A stretch of 64,000 nt of DNA from Udeniomyces pyricola (lineage: Eukaryota; Basidiomycota; Tremellomycetes; Cystofilobasidiales; Mrakiaceae), in NCBI GenBank assembly GCA_039545295.1, contig BCIK01000006.1, positions 930,001 to 994,000 of the forward strand. Direction: 5' to 3'. Under the pieces are notes generated by a model. That model saw only the letters and a program-made list of their open reading frames with translations, made no database searches and was not told where the DNA came from. Position 1 is the first letter of the stretch; every line of letters begins with the position of its first letter. The position numbers were made by a program, and so were the translations under genes. This document shows, one piece after another, positions 11,942 through 22,683 of the stretch.

Positions 11942-14012
11942 ATGCCCCATGACGCCGCTCCCGAGCTCGTCCAGCCTGCGCTTGCGTTCTCGACTATAGC
12001 TCTGCACGAAGGTTCTCACCCAGACGAATCCACCGGTGCTGTCATCCGCCCTCTTCATCTCTCGACAACGTATGCACAGGATGGCGTCGGTAACCACAGA
12101 GGCTTCGAGGTGCGGCGTTCAATTTACTTGACCGGCCGGCTGGCCTGTTTGCCGGGGCTGGGCTGGTTTCTGACCGTGACGGAGATGACCGGCTCGAGGA
12201 TCGATCCCCCCATGACCCTTCCGTTTCGGTTCGACCTGCTTTCGTCCACATCCGCTGACCGTCGCTGACTTTGGTCCATCCGCCGCCCTCAACGTTCAAA
12301 CAGTACTCGAGATCGCAGAATCCAACTCGACTCCAGCTCGAGATCATCCTCGCTGCTCTCGAAAAGGGCTCCCATGCGTTTGCCTTCTCCAGTGGGTCCG
12401 CAGCGACGAGCGCCGTCGTCCAATCCCTAGGTCCTGCCGCCCATGTACTATCTGTCAATGATGTCAGTCCGATAGATTTCTCAGTTATCAAGCCAAAAGA
12501 AATGCAGCAGCTCACCTTACTGTCCCTCTCATCGTTATTCGCTCTATTCTTGACAGGTTTATGGTGGGACGTTTCGGTACCTCAGCCGCGTAGCCAAGAC
12601 CGTTCAAGGGCTCGAGACGACCTATATCGACCTCGATGAGAGTCCAGAAACTATTCTCGCCGCTATTCGCCCAAACACCAAGGTTTGTATTACATGGTCA
12701 GGCTTGGATCGTGACGTTTTCTCAGGTTGCCTAGCGAATTGAGGCTGAACCTCTTTCGTCGTTCTCGTTCGCGTCAATAGCTCGTCTGGGTGGAGTCGCC
12801 AACCAACCCCACGCTTCGCATATCTTCGATCCAGTCTCTAGCCCGTCTCCTCCAATCTCACCCGTCCAAGCCGCTCCTACTGGTGGATAACACCTTCCTT
12901 TCGCCCTACTGGAGTAACCCGATCGAGCTTGGAGCAGATATCGTAAGTCACCCCTTGACCGACGGGGCTCATCTCGCCTACTGCTGTCTTCTGAATTAAT
13001 TCTGGCCTGAGCTGACATGACTCTCCATGATGCATTGTGCATACAGGTCCTCCACTCCATCTCCAAGTATATCAACGGCCATTCTGACGTCATCATGGGT
13101 GCCCTCATCGTGCGCGAGGGACTCCCCGAAGTGGCCGACCAGATCCAGTTCCTTCAGAACGCCAGCGGCGGAATCCCTTCTCCCTTCGATTGCTTCCAAA
13201 CGATCCGAGGCATCCGAACGCTGGCTCTTCGTGCGTCGACCCACGGGACGAATGCCCTGGCGTTGGCTCGATACCTTTCGACGAGCCCGTTGGTAGAGGA
13301 AGTCATCTACCCGGGTCTACAATCGCATCCGAGTTTCAAGGTCGCTAAGCAGGCGCTCAGCAAACAGGCCCGACAAGATTTGCTCCGTCGGAAATGGAAC
13401 GAAGATGAAGCTGGAGGTGTGCCGTTCAGTGGAATGATCAGCTTCAGGATCAAGGGCGGATCCGTTGAGGGTGAGCTGGTCACCTACCTATCTACACCAT
13501 CCCTCGACCTACTCGGCGAGTTGACGTCACGCTGATCAGTTGTGTTCTTGGATGGGTTTCTCTGATATAGCTGACCGTTTCCTTCGATCAAGTAAACTCT
13601 TTGCGTTGGCTGAAAGTCTGGGTGGCGTTGAATCACTCGCTGAGCTGCCTGCAGCCATGACCCACGCTGTCAGTAACATTTCTTTTTTTTGAGATTGAAT
13701 TCCCATCCCCTCCTCCCCTCCCCTTCTTGCCCTTCTTCCCATTGGATCTTTGTTGCGTACCTTTATCTTGAGACCTGATGAATGGACTGGTTTTGTCTTC
13801 TCTCTCTCTTTGATCTGATATCATGGTTGTCTTGGACCTTCCTTTGATCGAATTTTTAGGGTATTCCGGCCGAGGATCGAGCCAAGCTTGGTATCACGGA
13901 CAACCTCATTCGGCTTTCCGTCGGAATTGAAGATCAGGACGACCTGATTCGGGATGTTGAGCAGGCGTTGCAAGTTGCTACGACCGTCGATGGACTCACA
14001 TCGAAGCGTTAG
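11942..14012 (+). CDS. CYS3: Cystathionine gamma-lyase / gamma-synthase family enzyme
   Basis: PLP enzyme of the Cys/Met metabolism family. The best match is cystathionine gamma-lyase, which cleaves cystathionine to cysteine in reverse transsulfuration. Seven exons (11942-12109, 12304-12462, 12557-12682, 12781-12942, 13047-13470, 13571-13668, 13860-14012) give 429 residues. Seen: [11 protein letters not shown] near the N-terminus, [13 protein letters not shown], the cofactor-stacking region [34 protein letters not shown], and the PLP lysine in [34 protein letters not shown] and [14 protein letters not shown] are the classical C-terminal signatures. The PLP site reads SISK where SATK is usual, a mild change. 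Gamma-synthase cannot be fully excluded from sequence alone. Confidence 0.93.
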
Positions 14013-14359
14013 ACAGTGGTGGCAGGGGACCAGGAGAGGAAGAGGGAAGAAGAGCCGGACAGGAGCACAAATGGCTCTGACGGTGGTATGTATAGGTACT
14101 GGTAATCAGGATCGGTTCTAGACGTTTGCTAAGGGATGCTAAATATGCATACACATCCGGACTGTTGCCTAATGAATCATGTGTCGTCGATGTTACGTCA
14201 GGTCCGAAATGAGAATAAGAACAGAGGTATAACAACTTGTACACTGGATTTATACCAGCGATTGTCAGCGACTGAAGATCAAGAGATATCGATCAGATCG
14301 ATATGCATGCAAGGTCCGGTACTTTTGCTGCGCACAATATAATCAGGTCGAGAACTCGA
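14013..14359. other. Convergent intergenic region
   Basis: 347 bp between two convergent stops (CYS3 and the TPR gene); only 3' untranslated sequence is expected. Nothing else seen. Confidence 0.4.
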
Positions 14360-15250
14360 TCAGCTTTGCATCATGGCATCGTCGTCTTCCTTTGCCCTTT
14401 GTCCATCCATGTCATCATCCTCCTCCTCCTCCTCTCCGTCATCGCTTTCCTCGTCTTCATCATCGCTCTCCCACTCGTCCTCTTCCTGATTCAGCTCCCG
14501 ACCCAAATTCGGGAACGCTTGTTCCAGGAACGCTAACTTTCGCTCTTCCATGTCCGCCGAATCATGCTGACGGACCGAGACGAGCATAGAGTTGAGAGCC
14601 TTGTTTCGGAGCGTAGTGATTCGAGCGTTGTCACGCGCGAGCTTATGGCATTCGTCTAGGTGCTGTATTGAGGGAGCAAGTAACATGAAGGATGAAGAGG
14701 AAAAGAGAAAGAGGTAGGTAATTGATGCAGATCAAGATAATATATCGCGGGTCAGCAGACGTATGAAGGTTAAGTCTTTCACATCTTTATTTCCTTCCTC
14801 GGTCGGATTGGTCATGTCTTGAATGACCCAGACTTGATCAATGACATCATGTCGTCTGCCACACTCCATCGACCACTTTGCAAAGCTCACCACTACTGCC
14901 AAATCCCAGACTTTGGCGCCCGCGCAGGCTTCTCCACACCTCATGATCAGCAGGACCTTTAGTCCGTCGTCGAGGTCCGTCACGCGTCCACTCTCGTCGA
15001 GGCCCTGACAGGCGTCAAAGTAAGCCTCGGGCCAGCGACCGAGCTTGAGGTATGCGGCGGACCGGCTCGCAAGGGTTGGAGCGGAGTGAGGGGCGAGTGC
15101 GAGGGCTTGGGTGTAGAGAGGAAGGGCGGACCCCGGAGCGGTCGGAAGGAGGGTGTCCGCGCGGGCGAGAAGGAGATCAACCGAGACTGAATCACTCGGT
15201 GAGAGCTCGAGCGATGAAAGCGAAGATTGGAGAGAAGGAGGTTGGGTCAT
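14360..15250 (-). CDS. Small TPR protein with acidic C-terminus
   Basis: Two exons (14891-15250, 14360-14662) join in phase 0 to 220 residues. Residues about 20-110 form a TPR-type helical repeat region: ARADTLLPTAPGSALPLYTQ, then LASRSAAYLKLGRWPEAYFD and a following DACQGLDES. This is the pattern of co-chaperone-like TPR proteins that bind chaperone tails. The last 40 residues are almost all Asp, Glu and Ser, a likely unstructured or histone/chaperone-binding tail. No catalytic domain is present. I cannot assign it to a named family; TPR identity is fairly sure, partner unknown. Confidence 0.75.
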
Positions 15251-15532
15251 GCTGCTGGGTGGAAAGAGATAGGTTGAGAAGAGAGAAGGGGTGGAAAGTT
15301 GAGGTTGAAAGAGAATCTATGGTTGAGTCCTATTTCCACGTCCCAAGTAATCATCGGACATGAACGAACGGCAACAAACAACAGCGCTGAGCGCTGATCA
15401 TGATGTGTACCGGTAACGCTTCACTAATTAGGACTGCATCGTTACGCGTCTTGACTTTCATATTCTTCTGTCGCCCATCACCGTTGATACTTGGTTCAAG
15501 GCTTTCAACAAGATATCATGCAAGCCGCTACA

Positions 15533-17350
15533 TTAAACAAGCTGGATAAGACCCCTCCTCGACCGCCTTGACCACCTGATCTTTCTCGTGCTTGTTCTGA
15601 GGCAATGGACAATCCAGGCTCGCATGTCCGCTAATTCGTCCACCAGCGAGCCCTCGGCCTCGACATGCAAGTCCTCTACCTCTTTCTTTATCGTAGCATC
15701 CTTCTCGGTCTGGTCCGTCGGGATTTGCTGGTGGTAAACCGGAAGAGATTCTGAGATAAATCCCTCGCCTAAGCTAGCGGTGATGGCGACAAGCTCGAGA
15801 ACCTGGGCGATGGGCGCCACAGAATAGACGTAGTATAGCCACGACGAAGCGGTGACGAATTGTGGGTTGTAGACTGTCACGAAAGAATGGAGTGGAAAAG
15901 GAGTAAAAGGAAGAGCAATCAGCACTAGTCGATCGGATCGGATGTCGCGCTGGAAGACGCAGTGCATAAATACGCATATATACGTACTCAAAATGGTGGA
16001 TCTCCATGAACTTCCAGTATCCGACGTCCAGCATCCCCCCGTTGTCGAGTACCCTTGCGGATCAAGGAAGTAGGTTAAGCCCACCCACATGTTGATTGAC
16101 GTCAGGAGGAACTTGTGATGAGCGTAAGCGATGGGATTGATTGTTGGCACGAGAACATGCATGAGGGTGATGAAGGTAGAAAGGCATGCCAGGATAGCCG
16201 GCGGATCTGAAAGATCACGTGACGAGAAGCATCGTGAGTGAACAGATCTGAGGAGAGAACTAGTTGAGATAACCTCAACTGCTCACACTGATAGAAGGCA
16301 GCGATAAAGGCTGCGATGAGAACCGAGACCGACTCCGGAATCGTTTGTATGAAGGGGAACAATCGACCTTTTCGCAGCTCTGAGAGGTCGGGTCCGATAT
16401 CTTTGCCGTCGACAGTATTCTCTTCCCTTCCATCGTCCTCGAGTCGAATGACACACTCATCAATTCCGAAAGCGGTCGGACAGATGAAAAGGATGGTCTC
16501 CAGGATGCAAATGACATCGATCAGTAAGACCGATGTCGAGGCGAGAACAAGCTGATGAAGGGGTAGGCGGGGCGAGGCAAACAACAAATTGATGTCATGA
16601 AGCTGATCTGGAGGAGGAACAAAACCCATAAGGGTCGCCAATAACCAGTCAGTTCCGGCCGGAAAATCACGTGTAGCCTTCAATGGAGGATTTGTCTGGT
16701 TGGGAGAAACCGTAAGTTGCAAATCAAACAATTAATTAGGCTATAATGGAGGGGGGTGACTAACAAATCCAAAGCCCGAGCAGCCCAAAGCTTACGGCCA
16801 CTCTTTCGTTCGCTTTGATGGGTTTGGCGGGTAAGAATGAGGATAGCGTGAGAGTGAATGCGGTTGAGAAGGCAAGGATAAATAGTTGAACGTCTCGACC
16901 TTGGTAGAGATCCAGCCCGATCTTCAGGGGAGGTTGGAAAGGTTCAAGGCGCGAAAGATGGGTCAAGGACAGGACCGCAGTCGAGAGTGCGAGGAGACAA
17001 TGGAGTGAGTCTCGAATCAATGTGATCGCCATGACCGATGGGAGAAGTTGGGGTAAGATGGACGAGATGGCAGGGACGATGGATGGGTAAGAATCGAGAA
17101 TAGGAAGTCGGTCGAAGATGATGAGGTCGAGAGAACTAAGTTAGGGTGGACTGGCAGCTGTTGCGAGGCCGGACGTGATGGGTGTTGGGGAGGAACTTGA
17201 GAAGAGAAGTTTGACAAAGCCATGAGGGGGGGGGGGGAATGTTGATTGCTTTTATGGTTGCACTGACCCTTTGAAAAGGAAACGAGCAAGAGAGGCCCCA
17301 AGCGGCAGCCCTCGTCGAGTTAGGGGCGAGTGCCCGCCTGAAGGCAACAT
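15533..17350 (-). CDS. Multi-span membrane protein of unknown function
   Basis: Five exons (17268-17350, 16796-17135, 16287-16695, 15988-16206, 15533-15873) join in frame to 463 residues. I do not recognise the family. At least six hydrophobic helices are visible, for example around HCLLALSTAVLSL, LFILAFSTAFTLTLSSFL, LVLASTSVLLIDVICILETI, VLIAAFIAAFY, ILACLSTFITLMHVLV and WLYYVYSVAPIAQVLELVAI. A charged loop with DDGREENTVDGKD separates helices, and the C-terminus is basic (TRKIRWSRRSRR). A fungal ABC-transporter N-terminal bundle was considered, but no nucleotide-binding domain follows. Frame continuity across four introns supports a real gene; the first exon is the least certain part. Confidence 0.7.
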
Positions 17351-17765
17351 CGATCAGCCAATCCCCCCTATCATGCGAGGTTCCGCCTTCAGCATCTTGA
17401 TCAGACCTCACTTCCAACACCTCAGCCTTGGAGCTTGATACTTGGTATCTTCCAGATTCGGATGTCGAGGTAGCGTCGGGTAAAGAGGGATCCGAGGGCC
17501 CACCGACGCGCCATGAATAAACGTACAAATGCTTCACATGGACAGTGCAAGTTGGAGCTTTCGAGTCCCGTGATCCGAGCCCACCGCGTCGCGTCAAAAG
17601 CGACGCGTTTGCGTTTGCGCCGCCGCGCGCGGTCAAGCTCCGGGATTCACGTCTCTTTTCAACAGTTTAATCCAGCTTCATACCGTACCAACAACCCGTC
17701 GACACTAACTCGGCTCGCAACCATCGCTCGACTGTGTTGCTAACATCTACAAACCTCGTCTCTTC
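17351..17765. promoter_or_regulatory. Divergent intergenic region, membrane protein / TTI2
   Basis: 415 bp between divergent starts, presumably promoters for both. It holds a GC-rich patch with repeated GCG/CGC near 17583-17635. No motif could be named with confidence. Confidence 0.35.
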
Positions 17766-20069
17766 ATGGCCATCCTATCAGACCTTACCCCTTCCACCCT
17801 CCCCGCTTTGGTTGCGGCTCTAAATCCTCCGGACAACGACCTCATCCCCTTTCTGCCACCCGCGGACGACGAAGCAACGACAGCGTCCCATTCAGCATCC
17901 GTCAACGATACCGCCCTCACCGCCTTCCATGACCATCTCTATCAAACACTCGAGCAGATCCTAGACATCCTCAAGGCAAGAGTAGATTCTCGATCCGCGC
18001 ACGCAATCCCAGAGAAAGGGAACGAGATCCTGACTGCAAACGATCCGGCAATCACGCTGGACGCAGTAACTTGGGCAGTTGCGCGATGGGATGTCAGAGA
18101 CGAGTATGATGAAGAGGAAAAACTGGATGGATGGATCGTGCCCGTCAGATGTAGGAATCTCATCACAGGTAAGCACACGTATCCAACGAACGGAACAGGG
18201 CATTACGGGTGTACCCTGGCAAGCATGTCGTCAGAGTCCGGGCATTCTACTATGCCGCATGATCGTATATCTCTCACGATTCATATCAGTCCATACAGGC
18301 TATCTTGAATCGGTTCTTTGATGTCATTCTTATACTGACGGGTTCATTGGTGTCTATCTTCTGCTCTCAGCCGTACTGGACTTGACTCCACCTCCATCCC
18401 TTAGTGCTCTTCGACCGCTCTTCTCCGCGCATACCCCACTTCAAATATCACACACCTCCTTTCGCCCACTATCGACGCCCCTACGAGACGATTCAGTCTC
18501 TAGCAACGAACCATGGCGAATGAAACACGGTTGGGGATGCTGGAATCTGTTGAGACGGGCGATCGAAGGCTGTGATGTGCGTTCTCTGTCCGCATTGTCC
18601 CTTTGCTGCATGCTCGGAGAAGCTCGATAACAAAGATTTCCCTAGCTAACACCCTTTGGTTGTATCGATGACAGTCCAAAGACCCTCCCCCTATCCCTGT
18701 CTTGCTTCCTCCCCTACTCACTCTGATCGACGAGCCAACTCCCGCTTACCGTCTGCGAGGTCTTCTCGCCCTGTCTGTTCTGCTCCAGAAGTGTGAGAAT
18801 GCTCAGTCGGATCCAGCATGCGCAAGAGGTTGGGGTAGCAAATGGCTCAGTCAAACGGGTCTCGGCGAATTATTCATGAAGGTACGCCTTTTCTTTCATG
18901 GTATCGTCTAGTGATTGCGCTGCACCACTATGCCGCAGGGACCCCACTGACTCCCTTCCCCTTTTTTCAAATCACTTTTCTTTCTGCAGTCCCTGAATCT
19001 CTCTCTATCGTCGCCTACATCCCCAACTTTGACACTCCTTCTGCTTCCTCTCTCCCTAACGCTCACGACTACTCTGTTGACGTTGCTTCATCCGCCAAAC
19101 ACGATTGCTCGAACGACGGGATTCGACAATATCATTCAACGTGCCTTCGTTGGGACGTGGGCTTATCGCATCGGTGGAGAGGAAGGCGACAGTGCGAGAG
19201 TTCTGGCAAGTTGGCTAGCAGATGATAAGCCAGAAAATGATGAAGATGGAAGGTTGGCTCAGAGGCGGAGAAGAGGGCGTTGGTTTTTGGCCCAATTAGG
19301 GAGCTGGGGCGTTGTCAGGCATCTTGGAGTGCGTTTTTGTCTCATTTGCTCTTTTCTTGATAAAGTTATGCTTCCCATATTAAGAATTTTGACTAATGCG
19401 TCTTCCTCTCTGATTGGATCATTCTGCAGACGCTGATACCCTCACTCATCCTCTCCCTAACAACCCTCTCCCCAACTTCGCCTCGATCGCTTCGATTTCT
19501 CTCAGACCTCCTTCACTCGATTGAGCGAATCCTTTCATGTGGACTGATGTGTAGCCCAGACCGAGTTGCTGCTTGGCGCGGCAAAGTTCTGGGTGGTCTT
19601 GGTCGGCTTTGGGTCGCTATACGAGAAACGGAGCTCTTGGAAGGAAAGAGTGAGTCATCTTGTTTTCTCCTCCTTCTTTTCTTTCTTGGATCGAGCTGCA
19701 GATGATACCTTCACGATCGCAGTCGACATGCTTATGCATCTTGTTCGTATCGAACACTCGTTTCTCTCTATCTCTACCTCCGTCTTTGTATGATTTCTAG
19801 CTACGCCTGTGCTCGAAGATCTGAAGTGTTCGACCCAAGTAATCCTTCAGCTCCTCGCGCAAGCAAGTCCTGCGTTTTACGAGGTAAGTCGTCGAGCTAC
19901 CTTGAATCGTCCCTAACTGGGATCTACCGCCCTTGAATGCTGATCCGCCCATAACATCTTGCTTCTCTCTGTAACAACGCAGGAAATTCGGGAGCTTGTC
20001 GCCCTCGACACAATGCTCTTCCAAGGTTTGGACCAAACCGTGAAGATGCCTTCATCGACTATACCATGA
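17766..20069 (+). CDS. TTI2: TELO2-interacting protein 2 (Tti2)-like HEAT-repeat protein
   Basis: Tti2 acts with Tel2 and Tti1 in the TTT co-chaperone complex that helps fold PIKK kinases such as TOR and ATM/ATR. Eight exons (17766-18168, 18371-18576, 18675-18881, 18990-19328, 19430-19649, 19702-19746, 19801-19883, 19983-20069) give 529 residues. The best family hint is PPLLTLIDEPTPAYRLRGL about one third in, matching the conserved Tti2 segment, with helical leucine-rich repeats before and after (LLLLPLSLTLTTTLLTLLH; VILQLLAQASPAFYE). There is no enzymatic motif. The 45-bp exon 6 and its donor GTATCG are the weakest join; phase argues for it over a nearby GTTCGT. Family call is moderately sure. 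Confidence 0.72.
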
Positions 20070-20342
20070 TACTTTGCTGTCTCTTCGGCGATTGAATGAT
20101 ACATCCTCGATGTTGAAAGGGAATAGCGGTGTCCAGGTCGAAGGCACGTCTTCTGCGACTCATAGCCCGAGGCTGTACGACTGGGTTCAAGTATGAAGAT
20201 AGGGGGAAAACCCCTGACGTCGATTGAGTTGCTTCGAGCATGGTTGCTCTTTTCACTCCCCCTCAAGCTCTCATAACTGGATGGGATCATATATCTGATG
20301 CCTAGTGAAGCAAAAAATTCGACAAGACGCATAGAAATCAAA

Positions 20343-22064
20343 TTACGAACTTGTGCTTCTCCTAGCACCGTCCTCTCCAATCTTGTACAACGCTCTTCCA
20401 TCCTTGATTGCTTTCAGGGGTGCGCTGACGACGACAGCGCCTTCCGCATGTCCTTCGACTCCGCCAACTTTCCCAACCAACGGTGCGTAGACGGCTGACG
20501 AACCAAAGTAGCCGGCTTGGTAAGAATTGACGTCGATAGCTTCCTGGATGAGGGAAGTTGGAAGAGTCGACGGAGAGGAAAGGTTTTCGGAGGGAACGAC
20601 CGCCGAGCCGGCGTTCGAGAAGACGAGGATCGTTTCGGTTTCGAACGAACGAACGAGGCAGAGGGCGGGGAGGAGGTGGGTGTCGTACGACAGCTGACTG
20701 GGAGAGGAACGATACGCGAGTTGGATGCTATCAGTGTGGTCATGGGATTGGTTGACATGTGAAGAGGAGAGGTGCAAGTCAGTTGAATAGGCTTACGCCA
20801 CGCTATACACGGGATGGTCGATCCAGAGAAGAATGAATGCGATCTTACGGGTCGCTGTCCGTTGCGAGCCAGAACGTGCAGCTGAAAATGATGGTAGCTC
20901 CTTGTCGAACGAGGTCGGCCGCTGCGTCTGGGTTAGACAGATCCCAGCCTGTGATTTGGATAGGAAGGGTGGCAGTCGAGCGTGGGATTAGCAATAGTGT
21001 ATGCCAATCACAGAAGGCTTATTGACCGGCGTTAAAGGACACACAAATGAGAATGCCAGCTTTCCCCCAAGGCGTGTCGAAGACGGCGCAGTGGTCTGAT
21101 CCTGGTTGCAAGTACTGTCGAGCCGGCCATTAAATTTCGACAAGCGCAAGGGATGAGTTCTCGCGTGGGTTGGGACCCGGTGTGTTAGAATTATAGACTG
21201 AACCCACGTCACGTTCCGGATGCCAAAGGTTTCTCTTTTGATAGGACGCTTGGATTTCGCCCTGGTTTGCAAAAGAGAGAACGCATCAGGCCGAATACTC
21301 GGACAGCCTAGAAGGAATGAAAGTAGACCCGCCGTGTGTCAATGCATGACCTGATGAAAGAGGCCTTACCGATTGATCAATGTAATACGCTACGTTGGAC
21401 ACAGGCATGTCATCCCGCCTCGCTTGCTCCATTGCTTTGAGCCATTCTGCGTGTTGAACGGCAGAGAGTGGTGAAGGAAAAGCTGCATCTCCGGCGGTGT
21501 CAAAGGGTGAGGTCAGGTGGGACAGGTCACGCGCCGTGTCGGGTTCGACAAGCGAGATGACAATGGCGAGCTGAGTACTGGCTGCCAAGGCTTGTAGTTC
21601 GGCTAGCAGGAATGGAGCGGCGAGGCCGTGGCACTGAGAGAAAAAGAGTAGGATGGGAAATGGAAAACAGAGGAGGGAGAGTGCGTGGGTAAGAATAACC
21701 AAACGAGGATAGCCGACTCTCGGTCCGGATGAATCCCGTGTCGAGGCGTCGCTTCGTCGACTATACCTCCCGCAATCTGTGGCATGGTGACGATTGCGTT
21801 GATCGATTCGATCCGAGGATCAAAGACAATGCATACAGGTGAGTGCTGGATGATGCCCTGGAGGCCATACTCGGGAAAGCAGGCGACGCCTCCACCGGCA
21901 GGGAGATCTGCCTTGGCGCGAACGAGGTGTTGACGGAGTTGACGGAGGTTGTACTGGATTGTTGGGAAGACAAGGTGACCCTCAGCTGGTGGAGGGGCGT
22001 TGCGGACGGGGCTTAACGGGGACGTCTGAGCGAGGTAGACGGGGAGATGAGTGGGAGAGAACAT
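20343..22064 (-). CDS. Carbon-nitrogen hydrolase (nitrilase superfamily)
   Basis: Six exons (21837-22064, 21370-21633, 21208-21261, 21045-21114, 20849-20948, 20343-20727) give 366 residues. The Glu-Lys-Cys catalytic triad is complete: Glu in CFPEYGLQG, Lys in ASYQKRNLWHPERD, and Cys in GILICWDLSNPD, followed by GATIIFSCTFW. These enzymes hydrolyse nitriles, amides or N-acyl groups; ligand choice cannot be read here. No signal peptide is seen. Intron 1 (21634-21836, 203 bp) is longer than its neighbours and could hide a small exon. Intron 5 could contain a 6-bp microexon (adding Val-Ala) without changing frame. The gene converges on TTI2 and is divergent from the permease. Confidence 0.85.
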
Positions 22065-22683
22065 GATGCAGACGAAGTTGGGACGGTTGATTGATGGGAG
22101 ACTGCGGTGTGATGGGTGAACGAATTGTGAGGCGTTGCTAAACTGAGGACTGTCAAGAATAAGATGAACTCGTATTATCTGGTGGTTGATTAATGATTCC
22201 CCACACACTGATCGATTACGACGAAGCGCTCAAGCGCTGATCGAGTTTACCCCAAGCCAGTCAGTCAAGTTGGTTCAATCCAGCTCAAGCGCGTTCACAA
22301 ATTACAAATTAAAGCGCGTCGACTCGGAGTCGCCTGATGATCGATCCTGCTGACGTACGGCCGGACGGATGGATACGTGACAGCTGACTATTATAGCTGA
22401 CTGATTCCAACCGAGGGAGAGGTCAATGTCAAATGACTGCGCCGGCCGTCTTGAAATGGCAGCGGTCAGAGGGGAGCGCGGCTTTCGTGGATTTGCTCTG
22501 TTGGATTTCTCGACTTGATGATTTGCCCAGTCGGTTCGGTTCTCCCCTTCTCTTAGGCGATCAGAGATAATCAATCCCCCCCCCTGCGTTCTTTCGACCC
22601 ACCCACCCAACATTTCCTTCCCATCCATATTCTTCCCATCCCATCCCATCCCATCCCATTCAATACCCACAGCACCGGCTCCC
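22065..22683. promoter_or_regulatory. Divergent intergenic region, nitrilase / permease
   Basis: 619 bp between divergent starts. It includes a paired TGATCGA..AGCGCTGATCGA patch near 22209-22243 and a five-copy CCCAT tandem array (22635-22659) in the permease leader, within strongly C-rich sequence. Confidence 0.4.
22635..22659 (+). repeat. CCCAT x5 tandem repeat
   Basis: Five perfect head-to-tail copies of the pentamer CCCAT, 25 bp upstream of the permease ATG. It is likely transcribed as part of the 5' leader. Confidence 0.9.

Noticed and set aside
20727..20848. Six-base microexon in the nitrilase intron
   Set aside because: Both with and without it the frame holds; no conserved residue depends on it, so the simple intron was kept.
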